The notes under the pieces are model-generated. The model did no database searches. It saw nothing but the letters and a program-made list of their open reading frames with translations, and had not been told where the DNA came from. The translations under genes were made by a program, and so were the position numbers. DNA of 64,000 bases from Candidatus Binatus soli (lineage in GTDB: Bacteria > Desulfobacterota > Binatia > Binatales > Binataceae), in assembly GCA_002479255.1 (NCBI GenBank), contig DLMJ01000008.1:62001-126000 (forward strand). Reading direction: 5' to 3'. This document shows, in pieces, positions 42,035 to 51,112 of the stretch (position 1 is the first letter of the stretch; each line of letters begins with the position of its first letter).

Positions 42035-42514
42035 GTGCCAGTCAAATCCAGAGATTATGCCGCCGCGAGCGTCGGCGAGATTGCCGGCTTGCTCGCTCTC
42101 GCAATCGTGCTCGTCGTTGCTTGCGGATGCACTCCGCAGGCGCAGCAATTTGTCGACAAGATTCGCGTTGAATCAACCGAGAAATGCAATGAAGGCAACC
42201 AGGCCGCCTGTCATACGATCGTGCAGGCGCTCAGCGACACCAAGGTTGCCATCGAATCCACCGCGCCGCTCGAGACGCAAACACCCGCCTGCAACGCCGG
42301 CAAACAGGACGCATGCCAACAGCTCGCGGTGCTGCACGGTGAGTTGAGCTCATGGTGCTCGATGGGCAACGGCCAGGCGTGCGCTGCCGTCAACACCGGT
42401 CCGTGGCCGGCGAAATGGGACGAGCCCGCGCTGATCGACGCGGCCAAGCTGACGTGTCTCAGCGGTCACTTCAAGCCGGATTCAAGCACCTGCCAGGCCT
42501 TGCAAATGATGTAG
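42035..42514 (+). CDS. Cys-rich putative lipoprotein
   Basis: 159 residues. Signal segment GEIAGLLALAIVLVVACGC ends in VVACGC, a lipobox-like stretch. The mature part holds about eight further Cys in spaced pairs (KCNEGNQAAC, ACNAGKQDAC, WCSMGNGQAC, LTC...STC), a repeated C-x(5-7)-A/D-C pattern suggesting a disulfide-bonded or short Sel1-like repeat protein. GTG 42035 is the only sensible start; the ribosome site is weak. No family recognised. Confidence 0.7.
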   Translation: MPVKSRDYAAASVGEIAGLLALAIVLVVACGCTPQAQQFVDKIRVESTEKCNEGNQAACHTIVQALSDTKVAIESTAPLETQTPACNAGKQDACQQLAVLHGELSSWCSMGNGQACAAVNTGPWPAKWDEPALIDAAKLTCLSGHFKPDSSTCQALQMM

Positions 42515-42524
42515 CGGCATCCGC

Positions 42525-43292
42525 TCAGGACGCGACGCGCTCGGCGACGATCACCATCCGCTTGCCGTACAGCAGCGCCGGCGACAGCACGTGGCCGATG
42601 ATCTCGCGCGTGACCTCGTCGCGCGGTGGCCGATGGCCGGGCCGGCGCGCGTTGCGGGCGGATGCAGCCGCCGAAAATTTCATCGCCATCCACAGAATCG
42701 GGACGATCGGCGACATCGCCACCGAGGTGGGACTCCACCGGTCCGTGTAAACTTCGAGATGGTCAAAGCCCGCCAGACGCATCATGTATCGCGCGCGATA
42801 GTAATCGAGCATGAACGCGTGGCCGTGATAAACCCGCCCCGGATTTAGGCTGCGTGGCGTCTGAATCTCGTTCATCAAGCCGCGGCGCAGATTGCGCTGC
42901 CCGGTGAGAAAAGCGCTCGCCCGGGCCGACAGATGCATGAGGTTGGGCGTCGTCAGCACGATCTTCCCGCCCGGCCGGATCACGCGCGCACAATCGCGGA
43001 TAAATCCCATCTGATCCTCAAGATGCTCGATCCCTTCGCGCGACAGCACGTAGTCGAAGGACTCGTCGCGAAACGGCAGCGCCTCGTTGGCATCCGCGCA
43101 GATCCATGCTGCCGCCGGTTGGCGCCGCGCCGCCGGAAAAAGATCGACCGAGACGACGCGGTAGCCCAAAGCCGACAGCGCGCGCGACTGGATCGCTCCG
43201 CCCGCCGGGATGTCGAGCACGATCCCCGGCTTCATCGCGCCGAACAGTCCGTGGCTTCGCCCGCGCCGGCGAACGACTACGTCACCCTCCAT
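42525..43292 (-). CDS. Class I SAM-dependent methyltransferase
   Basis: 255 residues. Motif I VLDIPAGGAIQSRAL, then VVSVDLFP, FDYVLSREGIEHLED and GGKIVLTTPNLMHLSAR. The C-terminal region includes hydrophobic SPIVPILWMAMKF. Paralogous in layout to the methyltransferase at 28127-28846. Start taken at ATG 43292; TTG 43316 is possible and would sit 3 bp after the upstream stop. Confidence 0.86.
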   Translation of the reverse strand: MEGDVVVRRRGRSHGLFGAMKPGIVLDIPAGGAIQSRALSALGYRVVSVDLFPAARRQPAAAWICADANEALPFRDESFDYVLSREGIEHLEDQMGFIRDCARVIRPGGKIVLTTPNLMHLSARASAFLTGQRNLRRGLMNEIQTPRSLNPGRVYHGHAFMLDYYRARYMMRLAGFDHLEVYTDRWSPTSVAMSPIVPILWMAMKFSAAASARNARRPGHRPPRDEVTREIIGHVLSPALLYGKRMVIVAERVAS

Positions 43293-43319
43293 CGGCCGCG
43301 ATTGCGAACCTGGCAAGGA

Positions 43320-43511
43320 CTACTGCCGCTCTTCGAAGCCGAGTGAAATCATCATCTCGCGCAGCGATTGATCGACGACCAGGTACTCGGTGAGCGAGAA
43401 ATACACGTGGCATCCGCGATGCGTTTCCCCGCCCGGGCGCTCCACGATTTTCAGCACCAGATCGCCGTTAATCATCACCGGCTTGTCATTCATCGTCACG
43501 CGCAGCCACAT
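43320..43511 (-). CDS. Conserved-looking 63-residue protein of unknown function
   Basis: MWLRVTMNDKPVMINGDLVL opens a compact beta-rich sequence with no signal peptide, ending MMISLGFEERQ. It lies 26 bp after glpX and 3-27 bp before the methyltransferase on the same strand, with GGAAGG upstream, so it is probably a real gene in this unit. No family recognised. Confidence 0.6.
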   Translation of the reverse strand: MWLRVTMNDKPVMINGDLVLKIVERPGGETHRGCHVYFSLTEYLVVDQSLREMMISLGFEERQ

Positions 43512-43537
43512 TTCCAGCTACCTTCCCGCAAGCCGGC

Positions 43538-44491
43538 TTAGTACTCGGGCTTGAAATCGAAACGATGAATCGCCTCGATGAAGCGGATCGTGCGCGTCTT
43601 CGAGCGCATCACGACACTATTGGTCATCGCGCCGCCGGAGAAGAATCGCACGCCGCGCAGGTAGTCGCCGGTGGTCACTCCCGTCGCCGCGAACATCACG
43701 TTATCTCCCGCCAGTTCCTCCAGCGTGTAGCGATGCTTCAAATCCATGATGCCCATCGCAAGGCACGCCTCCGCTTCCTCCGGGTTGCGCGGCACGAACC
43801 GGCACTGCATCTCGCCACCGGCGGAACGAATCGCGGCGCCGGCCAGCACGCCCTGATGCGCTCCGCCGATTCCGATCAGCATATCGATTTCGCTTTCCGG
43901 CCGCGTGGTGGCGATGGCGGCGGACAGGTCACCGGCCGAGATTATCTTGATCCCGGCGCCGGCGCGGCGCACTTCATTGATCAACTTCTCATGGCGCGGG
44001 CGATCGAGGATCGCGACCCGCAAATCCTCGACGTACACTTTTTTTGCTTCGGCCAGTGCTTTGAGATTGTCGGTCGGCGACCTGTCGATGTCGATCACGC
44101 CGCGCCCCGCTGACCCGCACGCGACCTTGTCCATGTAAGTATCGGGGCAGCGCAGGATTCGCCCGCGCTCCGCCAGCGCAACGCACGACAGCGCGTTGGG
44201 GCCGCCGGTCGCGCAGATCAGCGAGCCTTCGATGGCGTCGAGCGCGACGTCAATTTCGGTTCCCGCGCCGGTGCCGACGATTTCGCCCTCGTACAAAAAC
44301 TCGGCGTCACCCTCTTTGCCTTCGCCGATCACTATTTTGCCGTCCATCGCGACCGAGTTCAGCGTCTTGCGCATCGCGTCGCACGCTGCTCGATCCGCCA
44401 GCCGCTCGTCGCCCTTGCCGATGAAACGCGCGGCCGCCAGCGCCGCAGCTTCCGTCGCACGTACCACTTCGAGGGCAAGATTCCGTTCCAT
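43538..44491 (-). CDS. glpX: Class II fructose-1,6-bisphosphatase
   Basis: 317 residues. GlpX signature: DGKIVIGEGKEGDAEFLY (metal site), DVALDAIEGSLICATGG, YMDKVACG, GGAHQGVLAGAAIRSAGGEMQ. Hydrolyses fructose-1,6-bisphosphate in gluconeogenesis. GGAGG 5 bp before the ATG. Next to apgM upstream, the two share a gluconeogenic theme. Confidence 0.95.
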   Translation of the reverse strand: MERNLALEVVRATEAAALAAARFIGKGDERLADRAACDAMRKTLNSVAMDGKIVIGEGKEGDAEFLYEGEIVGTGAGTEIDVALDAIEGSLICATGGPNALSCVALAERGRILRCPDTYMDKVACGSAGRGVIDIDRSPTDNLKALAEAKKVYVEDLRVAILDRPRHEKLINEVRRAGAGIKIISAGDLSAAIATTRPESEIDMLIGIGGAHQGVLAGAAIRSAGGEMQCRFVPRNPEEAEACLAMGIMDLKHRYTLEELAGDNVMFAATGVTTGDYLRGVRFFSGGAMTNSVVMRSKTRTIRFIEAIHRFDFKPEY

Positions 44492-44504
44492 CCGGGCCTC
44501 CAGG

Positions 44505-45734
44505 TCAGTTCGATGCGGTCTTCAACGGGTGTCCGAACAAAAATTCTATCAGGTGATAGCCGTCGCCGACGAGCAGGCCCGTCGCCGTGCCGTCGCTTTC
44601 GGTGTAGCGGCGCGGCACGCCGCCGCCCGATTTCGACTGCGCCGACGTCATCAGCGCGAACGGGACTGGTTCCGGCGAATGAGTCTTGAGCTGGCTCGGC
44701 GTCGCGTGATCCGGCATCAGCAGAATCGCAAAATCGCCCAAGCCGCCCAGCCCCGCGAGCATCGGGCCGATAATCAACTCGTCGATGCGCTCGATCGCTT
44801 CCTTCTTCAGATCGGCGCGGCCCATGTGACCGGCCTCGTCGGGCGCCTCGATATGCAGCAGCAGAAAGTCGCGCGATTTGAGCGATTCGAGACCGTAACG
44901 CGCCTTTGCGGCATAATCGGTATCGAGAAATCCGGTCGCTCCCGGAACTTTGATCAGGCTCAGTCCGGCCAGCCGGCCGAGCCCGTTGACCAGATCGACG
45001 GCCGATATCACCGAGCCCTCGACGCCGAAGCGTTCCTTCAGCGTCGGCACCTCGGGCCGCGTGCCCTGCCCCCAAAACCACGCCGAAGTCGCCTCGGTTT
45101 TGCCGGCAGCGCGGCGCGCCTTGTTCACCGGATGCTCGCGCAAAATCTCCGCCGAACGCCGCATCAGATCGCGGAGCAAATCTGCCCCCGCGCCCTTGGG
45201 CAGATACGCTTCGACGGGCTTGCCCGTGATGTCGTGCGGGGGCGTGAGATTCGTCGTCGCGATTCCGCCGCGCCACATCATCAGATGCCGGTAGCTGACG
45301 CCGTTGAAAAACTCGATTCCGCCGCCGGCCAGTTCTCTTTGCAGGTCGGCGACGATCTGCGCGGCCTCTTCGCTCGTAATATGGCCCGACGTGAAATCGT
45401 TCATTATCATCGCGCCGCCGTCACCCGGCTTCAGCGACACGAGATTCATTCGAAACACCACGTCACGCGGCCCCATCTCGATTCCCTGGCTCGCCGCTTC
45501 GATTGGCGCGCGCCCGGTATGATAGTGCGCCGGGTCGTAACCAAGCATCGTCATCGTACCGACGTCGCTGCCCGGGGGCATTCCCTTGGGAATCGTCGCG
45601 ACCATCCCGAGCGTCCCGCGCGTCGCCATCAGGTCCATGTTGGGCTTGTGCGCTGCCGCAAGCGGCGTCTTGCCGCCAAGTTCCTCGCACGGCCAATCGG
45701 CCATCCCGTCGCCGTGTATGATGACGTACTTCAT
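44505..45734 (-). CDS. apgM: Cofactor-independent phosphoglycerate mutase, ApgM type
   Basis: 409 residues from ATG 45734 (MKYVIIHGDGMADWPCEELGG); longer frames add only unrelated sequence across thrC. Alkaline-phosphatase-superfamily metal ligands are visible: HGDGMADWP at the N-terminus, PGSDVGTMTMLGYDP (nucleophile Ser), IEAPDEAGHMG, and ILLMPDHATPSQL. Interconverts 3- and 2-phosphoglycerate. This archaeal/delta-type enzyme sits between glpX and thrC. Confidence 0.93.
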   Translation of the reverse strand: MKYVIIHGDGMADWPCEELGGKTPLAAAHKPNMDLMATRGTLGMVATIPKGMPPGSDVGTMTMLGYDPAHYHTGRAPIEAASQGIEMGPRDVVFRMNLVSLKPGDGGAMIMNDFTSGHITSEEAAQIVADLQRELAGGGIEFFNGVSYRHLMMWRGGIATTNLTPPHDITGKPVEAYLPKGAGADLLRDLMRRSAEILREHPVNKARRAAGKTEATSAWFWGQGTRPEVPTLKERFGVEGSVISAVDLVNGLGRLAGLSLIKVPGATGFLDTDYAAKARYGLESLKSRDFLLLHIEAPDEAGHMGRADLKKEAIERIDELIIGPMLAGLGGLGDFAILLMPDHATPSQLKTHSPEPVPFALMTSAQSKSGGGVPRRYTESDGTATGLLVGDGYHLIEFLFGHPLKTASN

Positions 45735-45766
45735 CGCATCGATCGGTCCGCTCCGAGTCGCGCCGC

Positions 45767-46870
45767 TTATTCGCGCTCGAGAACTTTCATCACTTTCGCG
45801 AGGTCCGGTTCGACGACGATCGTGTTGCTCAAGTTCTTGAGCGCCGTGTCGGGATCCTTCAAGCCGTGTCCCGTCAGCGTGCACACGACGACCGCGCCCG
45901 GCTTGAGCATCCCGGCGCCCGCGTATTTGAGCAGCCCCGCGACCGCCGCGGCCGACGCCGGCTCCGCGAACACGCCGCCGCTGGCGATCAAGCGATACGC
46001 CGCGAGGATCTCCGAATCGGTGACGATGTCGATAATCCCGCCCGACTCGTCGCGTGCGTTGGTCGCGCCCTTCCAGCTCGCGGGATTGCCGATTTTGATC
46101 GCCGTCGCAATGGTATGCGGATCGTCAATCGGATGGCCGACCACAATCGGCGCCGACTCGGCCGCCTGGTAGCCCATCATCTTCGGCAGCCGCCCGCTCA
46201 ATCCTAACGATTTATATTCCTGGTAGCCGGCCCAGTAGGCCGTAATATTGCCAGCGTTGCCGACCGGCAGGAAATGATGCGTCGGCGCGTCGCCCAATTG
46301 ATCGCAAATCTCGAACGCCGCCGTTTTCTGCCCCGCGATTCGATCGGGATTGATACTGTTGACCAGCCGAATCCTGACCGGATCCCGCTCCGCGAGGTCG
46401 CGCACCAACTTCAGGCAGATGTCGAAGTTGCCGATCACCTCGAGCACCCGCGCGCCATGCATCACGCTTTGCGACAGCTTGCCAAGCGCCACCGCACCCT
46501 TGGGAATCAGCACATACGCCTTCAGCCCCGCGCGGCCCGCGTATGCCGCCGCGGACGCCGCCGTGTTCCCGGTCGAGGCGCAGATTACCGCGCGGGCGCC
46601 CTCGCCCAACGCCTTCGAAATCGCCAGCGTCATGCCCCGGTCTTTGAACGAGCCGGTCGGGTTGGCCCCTTCGAACTTAAAGTAAACCTTGATGTTTAGC
46701 CCGAGCCGCTCTGCAAGCGCGGGCACCTCAATAAGCGGCGTGTTGCCTTCGTTCAGCGTGACGACCGGCGTCGAATCCGTCACCGGCAGGAAGCGGCGGT
46801 AATGCTCGATCAGTCCGGGCCAGTAAGACAACCGCTGCTGTTTGGATCCGCGCTTGGAGTCCGACGCCAT
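45767..46870 (-). CDS. thrC: Threonine synthase
   Basis: PLP enzyme making threonine from O-phosphohomoserine. 367 residues with [16 protein letters not shown]-lysine Lys76 ([13 protein letters not shown]), the phosphate cradle and [15 protein letters not shown]. It is the shorter type II form without the long N-terminal extension. Only 3 bp separate it from hom, so the two are translated together. Confidence 0.95.
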   Translation of the reverse strand: MASDSKRGSKQQRLSYWPGLIEHYRRFLPVTDSTPVVTLNEGNTPLIEVPALAERLGLNIKVYFKFEGANPTGSFKDRGMTLAISKALGEGARAVICASTGNTAASAAAYAGRAGLKAYVLIPKGAVALGKLSQSVMHGARVLEVIGNFDICLKLVRDLAERDPVRIRLVNSINPDRIAGQKTAAFEICDQLGDAPTHHFLPVGNAGNITAYWAGYQEYKSLGLSGRLPKMMGYQAAESAPIVVGHPIDDPHTIATAIKIGNPASWKGATNARDESGGIIDIVTDSEILAAYRLIASGGVFAEPASAAAVAGLLKYAGAGMLKPGAVVVCTLTGHGLKDPDTALKNLSNTIVVEPDLAKVMKVLERE

Positions 46871-46873
46871 CGC

Positions 46874-48196
46874 CTAGAGCTTCTCCTCGATTCGGATAAA
46901 CGCGGGCGCCGACTGCACGATTTTCTTCCTTCGAATCTCCGCCAGCGCGCGTTTCAGGCCGCGCTCGGGCGCGTCATGGGTCCGCATGATAACCGGCACC
47001 GTCTGCGCCGTTCCGCGACCCTTCTGGATCACCGACGCGATCGAAAGCCCGTGACTGCCGAGCACCGACGCGATGGCGCCGAGCACCCCCGGCTTATCGC
47101 GCGCCATGAACCGCAGATAATACTCGCATACCACGTCGTCCATCGGCTTGACACTGGCGCCCTTCATCAGGTGGATCGGAAATCCAAACGCGTGCGCTCG
47201 CGCCGAGCCTTCGGCCAGACGATGGCGCGCGATTTCCAGTATGTCGGCCATTACCGCCGTCGCCGTAGGCATCTCGCCCGCGCCGAGCCCGGAATACATT
47301 GTCGCGCCGAGCGCGTCGCCGTGGATATAGATCGCATTGTACGCGCCGCCGACGCCGGCCAGCAGATGGCGTTGCGGGATCATCGTGGGATGCACCCGCG
47401 CCTCGATGGCGCCGTCGTCATCCTTGCCTATGGCGAGCAGTTTGATCGCGTAGCCAAGCTCGCGCGCGTACGCGATGTCCGCCTGCGTAATCCGCGTGAT
47501 CCCTTCGGTATAAATCTGCGCCGGTTTCACCATCACGCCAAAGGCAAGCGCCACCAGCAGGCAAAGTTTGTGGGCCGAATCATGCCCCTCGACATCGAGC
47601 GCGGGGTTCTTCTCGGCCAGGCCCTTACACTGCGCGTCGGCGAGTGCGGCGCCAAACTCGACGCCCTCCTCCGTCATCGTGGTGAGTATCGAATTGCAGG
47701 TGCCGTTGACGATTCCATAAGCCGCGCGTTGGCGATCGCCCGCCAGTGCCTCGCGCAGGGTGCGGACGATCGGTATACCGCCGCCGACGCTTGCCTCGAA
47801 ACCGACTGCCAGGCCGCGCCTGCCGGCCTCGCGAAAAATCTCGCCGCCATGCTCTGCGAGCAAAGCTTTGTTCGCGGTAACGACGTCCTTGCCCGCCGCC
47901 AGAGCCTTCATGATCAGTGCGCGGGCTGGTTCGTGGCCGCCAAACAGCTCGACCACGATATCGATATCGGGACGCGTGACAACCGCCGCGGCGTCGCGCG
48001 TAATCAATTTCGCCGGCACCCCAAGCGCGGCGACGAGCTTGACCCTCAGATCCGCCACCGCAGCCAACTGAACCGGTGCGCCGAGCATGCGTTCGTATTT
48101 GTCGCGGTTGCGCAGGATCAGCTTCACCACGCCGCCGCCCACAGTACCGCATCCGAGCAGAGCAATCCGTATCGGTCTCAATTTGTTCCCGCTCAT
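46874..48196 (-). CDS. hom: Homoserine dehydrogenase
   Basis: 440 residues. NAD(P) loop ALLGCGTVGGGVV, the catalytic region GGGIPIVRTLREALAGD and NGTCNSILTTMTEEG, and a C-terminal ACT-type regulatory domain (YYLRFMARDKPGVLGAIASVLG). The ACT domain predicts threonine feedback. Makes homoserine for thrC downstream. Lies between an aminotransferase and thrC. Confidence 0.96.
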   Translation of the reverse strand: MSGNKLRPIRIALLGCGTVGGGVVKLILRNRDKYERMLGAPVQLAAVADLRVKLVAALGVPAKLITRDAAAVVTRPDIDIVVELFGGHEPARALIMKALAAGKDVVTANKALLAEHGGEIFREAGRRGLAVGFEASVGGGIPIVRTLREALAGDRQRAAYGIVNGTCNSILTTMTEEGVEFGAALADAQCKGLAEKNPALDVEGHDSAHKLCLLVALAFGVMVKPAQIYTEGITRITQADIAYARELGYAIKLLAIGKDDDGAIEARVHPTMIPQRHLLAGVGGAYNAIYIHGDALGATMYSGLGAGEMPTATAVMADILEIARHRLAEGSARAHAFGFPIHLMKGASVKPMDDVVCEYYLRFMARDKPGVLGAIASVLGSHGLSIASVIQKGRGTAQTVPVIMRTHDAPERGLKRALAEIRRKKIVQSAPAFIRIEEKL

Positions 48197-48210
48197 TTTT
48201 GCGATTGCCC

Positions 48211-49419
48211 TTATGAGGCGCTGGCCGTGCGCACCCCAATATCGGCGTGGCCGGCCCTCAGTGCGTGACGAATTCCGCGGAGCGCCTGGCGGGTGCGATG
48301 CTCGTTCTCGATGAGCGCGAAGCGCACGAATCCGTCGCCGTCCTGTCCGAAGCCGATCCCCGGCGAAACCGCGACCTTGGCCTCAGCCAGCAGAAACTTC
48401 GCGAACTCCAGCGAACCCATCGCGCGGAACGGCTCCGGGATCGGCGCCCACACGAACATCGTCGCCTTGGGTTTCTCCACCGGCCAGCCGGCCCGGTTGA
48501 GTCCGTCCACCAGCACGTCGCGCCGCCGCTTGTACCTCGCGACGATCTCGGCGACGCACTCCTGCGGTCCATTGAGCGCCGCGATCGCGGCGACCTGCAC
48601 CGGCGCGAACATCCCGTAGTCAAAGTACGATTTCAGCCGCGCCAGCGCCGCGATCATCTCGCGATTGCCGACCGCGAAGCCCACCCGCCAGCCCGGCATG
48701 TTGTAGCTCTTCGACAGGGTGAAGAACTCGACGCCGACATCCTTGGCGCCCGCCACCTGCATCATCGACGGCGCCTTGTAACCGTCGAAGCACAGGTCCG
48801 CGTACGCGAAGTCCTGCGCGACCATGATGTTGTTTTCGCGGGCGAACTCGACCACCCGCTGCATGAAGTGCAAATCGACGGTCGCAGTGGTCGGGTTGTG
48901 CGGGAAGTTCATGATCAGGAACTTGGGCCGCGGCCAGCATCGATTCACCGCCGCCATCAACTCGTCGAAAAATTCCTCTCCGCGCCGGATCGGGACGCCC
49001 TGCACCTGCGCGCCGGCAATGATGCATCCGTATTGATGAATCGGATACGTCGGCGTCGGCGCAAGCACCACGTCGCCCTGGTCGAGAATCGCCAGCGTCA
49101 GGTGCGCGATCCCTTCCTTCGATCCGATCGTAACGATCGCTTCCGAATCGGGATCGAGTTCGACGCCGTAGCGCCGCTTGTACCAATCGCAGATCGCAAG
49201 CCGCAGCTTGTACACACCGCGCGAGACCGAGTAGCGATGGTTGGCGTTCTTGGAGGCCGCCTCGATCAGCTTCGCCACGATATGCGGGGGAGTCGGCTCG
49301 TCGGGATTTCCCATCCCGAAATCGATAATGTCCTCGCCGGCTCGCCGCGCCTTGAGGCACAATTCTCCGATCGCGTTGAAGACGTAGGGTGGCAGCCGTT
49401 TTATTCGTGGAAAATCCAT
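48211..49419 (-). CDS. Class I/II aminotransferase, AlaC-like
   Basis: 402 residues of PLP fold type [17 protein letters not shown], substrate/cofactor Asn in NFPHNPTTA, and the PLP lysine Lys237 in [17 protein letters not shown]. Sequence style ([20 protein letters not shown]) is that of AlaC/YfdZ-type glutamate-pyruvate or aspartate aminotransferases. Fourteen bases separate it from hom, suggesting it supplies or uses amino groups for the aspartate family; alanine:2-oxoglutarate activity is equally possible. Confidence 0.92.
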   Translation of the reverse strand: MDFPRIKRLPPYVFNAIGELCLKARRAGEDIIDFGMGNPDEPTPPHIVAKLIEAASKNANHRYSVSRGVYKLRLAICDWYKRRYGVELDPDSEAIVTIGSKEGIAHLTLAILDQGDVVLAPTPTYPIHQYGCIIAGAQVQGVPIRRGEEFFDELMAAVNRCWPRPKFLIMNFPHNPTTATVDLHFMQRVVEFARENNIMVAQDFAYADLCFDGYKAPSMMQVAGAKDVGVEFFTLSKSYNMPGWRVGFAVGNREMIAALARLKSYFDYGMFAPVQVAAIAALNGPQECVAEIVARYKRRRDVLVDGLNRAGWPVEKPKATMFVWAPIPEPFRAMGSLEFAKFLLAEAKVAVSPGIGFGQDGDGFVRFALIENEHRTRQALRGIRHALRAGHADIGVRTASAS

Positions 49420-49568
49420 TTTACTCTTGCGGTTGGCGATTATGCGCGGACTCCGCGTCCGCTAAATGCGCGAGCTATAAGTTTTAACGGACGCCCGGCT
49501 GCGCCGCTAGTAGGCGCGTAACGCGGTGGCGCAGGCGGCGCGTCAGTGCGACACCCCCGTGACTCGGA

Positions 49569-50822
49569 TCACTTCGCCGGGCGCGCCAGCGCGGCCTCTT
49601 CGCTCGCGCGCCGGCGCGTCGCCCAATACACGGGCGCCGCGCACACTGATATCAGCCCCGCGATCTGCCATTCGAACGGTATCCCCGCCGTATCCGCGAT
49701 TCGCCCGGCAAACAGCAATCCCATCGCGCCACCCATCGTCTGGAACGTGGAGTTGAATGACAACAGCGTCGCGCGATTGCCCGCTTCGATCTGCTCGTTG
49801 AACCAGCCCTGAACCACCGGCATCATCGCCCCCGTGAACAGATTCATCACGAACAGCATCGCGAGCGAAACCAACGGACGTCCGCCGAACAGCCCCGCCA
49901 GGAACAGCATCGCGCTCGCTCCGATAACCAGCATGCTCACGCGGGCGGCGCGCTTCGATTCGTCGCCCCGGATCCGCGCGCTTACCTCCGCGCCGACCAG
50001 TCGCGCCGCAGACAGACCGCAATAGATCCAGCCGACGATCCACACGCCAACCGCCAGCCTCTCGTTGAACATCACCGGCCATTCGATCCAATACGGCGCC
50101 CACGCCGCAAATGTAACTGCGCCCGCCACACTCAGCATGAGGACCGTATGCGCGCCCAGTCCGGCGCGGATGCCGTCGCCCACGTTCGCGGCGACCTGCC
50201 GCGGGATCGCCGCGATTCTGACTGTCCTGGCGCGTGGACGCTCGTCGTGCATCAGGAATGCGCCGACCGCACCGCTGACCAGATAGCCGGCTGCGCCGAG
50301 CAGCCACGGCCATGCGATATCGATGTCGGCCACGTACGCGCCGATCATCGCCGATCCCATGAAGCCCAGCGTCGTCAGTTGCGAGATTCGCGAGAACAGC
50401 CGGTCCTTGAGCCCGTCGTACCCTGCCTCATCGAGCGCATCGACCCCCCAAGCGTCAATCGCGCCGTTGCCGAATGTCGTGCCGATACCGTCGATGCTCT
50501 CGGCGATCAGGAACACGTAGTAATGATGCGCCAGGAAGTACAGGAGAAACGCGCAGACCCGCAGCGATGCGCCGAGCACGTACGAGCGGCGCCTGCCGAG
50601 CAGATCGGCGAACGCACCGGTGGGCACGTCGGTCAGAAACAGGACGACGAAGTACGTCGCCAGTACGCTGTTTATCTGGAACTGGTTGAGCCCGCGCGAA
50701 CGCAGAAAGATCGGATAGACGCCGAACAGAAACCCGCCGGCGAACGAGTACAGACCCCATACCGTGTAGTAGCGGCGGATGATGTCACGAATAGTCGGAG
50801 CATGCGGTCGTGCGATTTCCAC
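49569..50822 (-). CDS. Major facilitator superfamily transporter
   Basis: 417 residues with 12 predicted hydrophobic segments and a central charged loop. Loop 2-3 contains DVPTGAFADLLGRRRSYVLG, the MFS motif A region. GTG start with GGGGAAA upstream. No substrate clue: the neighbours are an aminotransferase and an ABC1 kinase. A terminator-like structure lies just upstream in its leader. Confidence 0.9.
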   Translation of the reverse strand: MEIARPHAPTIRDIIRRYYTVWGLYSFAGGFLFGVYPIFLRSRGLNQFQINSVLATYFVVLFLTDVPTGAFADLLGRRRSYVLGASLRVCAFLLYFLAHHYYVFLIAESIDGIGTTFGNGAIDAWGVDALDEAGYDGLKDRLFSRISQLTTLGFMGSAMIGAYVADIDIAWPWLLGAAGYLVSGAVGAFLMHDERPRARTVRIAAIPRQVAANVGDGIRAGLGAHTVLMLSVAGAVTFAAWAPYWIEWPVMFNERLAVGVWIVGWIYCGLSAARLVGAEVSARIRGDESKRAARVSMLVIGASAMLFLAGLFGGRPLVSLAMLFVMNLFTGAMMPVVQGWFNEQIEAGNRATLLSFNSTFQTMGGAMGLLFAGRIADTAGIPFEWQIAGLISVCAAPVYWATRRRASEEAALARPAK

Positions 50823-50856
50823 GGAAATTTCCCCGCCCAGTATCCCGCGCCGAAAG

Positions 50857-50893
50857 AAAAAGCCCCGGGGCTCTCAAGCGCCCGAGGCTTTTT
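50857..50893. terminator. Bidirectional terminator-like hairpin upstream of the MFS gene
   Basis: Arms AGCCCCGGG / CCCGAGGCT (50861-50869 and 50881-50889, one mismatch) around an 11-base loop. They are flanked by A-rich sequence on the left (U-run on the minus strand) and TTTTT on the right (plus strand). It lies 35-70 bp before the MFS GTG in a divergent region. Confidence 0.65.
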
Positions 50894-50981
50894 AGAGCCA
50901 AGTATCGATGTCCGTCTCAATTCACGAGGAACCTCACTGAATCGGGGAGGACGCGACGTACATCACCACTCGGCTTCATGG
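50857..50981 (-). ncRNA. Possible small RNA or attenuated MFS leader
   Basis: A minus-strand promoter-like pair TTGACT (51010-51015) and ATTACT (50988-50993), 16 bp apart, precedes the hairpin terminator by about 100 bp. Together they outline a ~125-base transcript ending in the 50857-50893 hairpin, before the MFS start. An inverted repeat AGCGGCT / AGCCGCT (50996-51002, 51015-51021) overlaps the promoter. No known RNA family recognised. Confidence 0.3.
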
Positions 50982-51112
50982 CGCCAGAGTAATTGAGCGG
51001 CTAATCATCAGTCAAGCCGCTTCTCACGGAGCAAAACGGGCGCGCTGTTCTCAGAATCGCACGCATAACATAGGATTTAACCTTCACTTGACGAGACTGA
51101 ACCCTGGTCCGC

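Noticed and set aside
44196..46172. Long plus-strand open frame opposite glpX, apgM and thrC
   Set aside because: Crosses three well-supported genes and shows no motif; low-complexity Arg/Ala composition typical of antisense frames at high GC.
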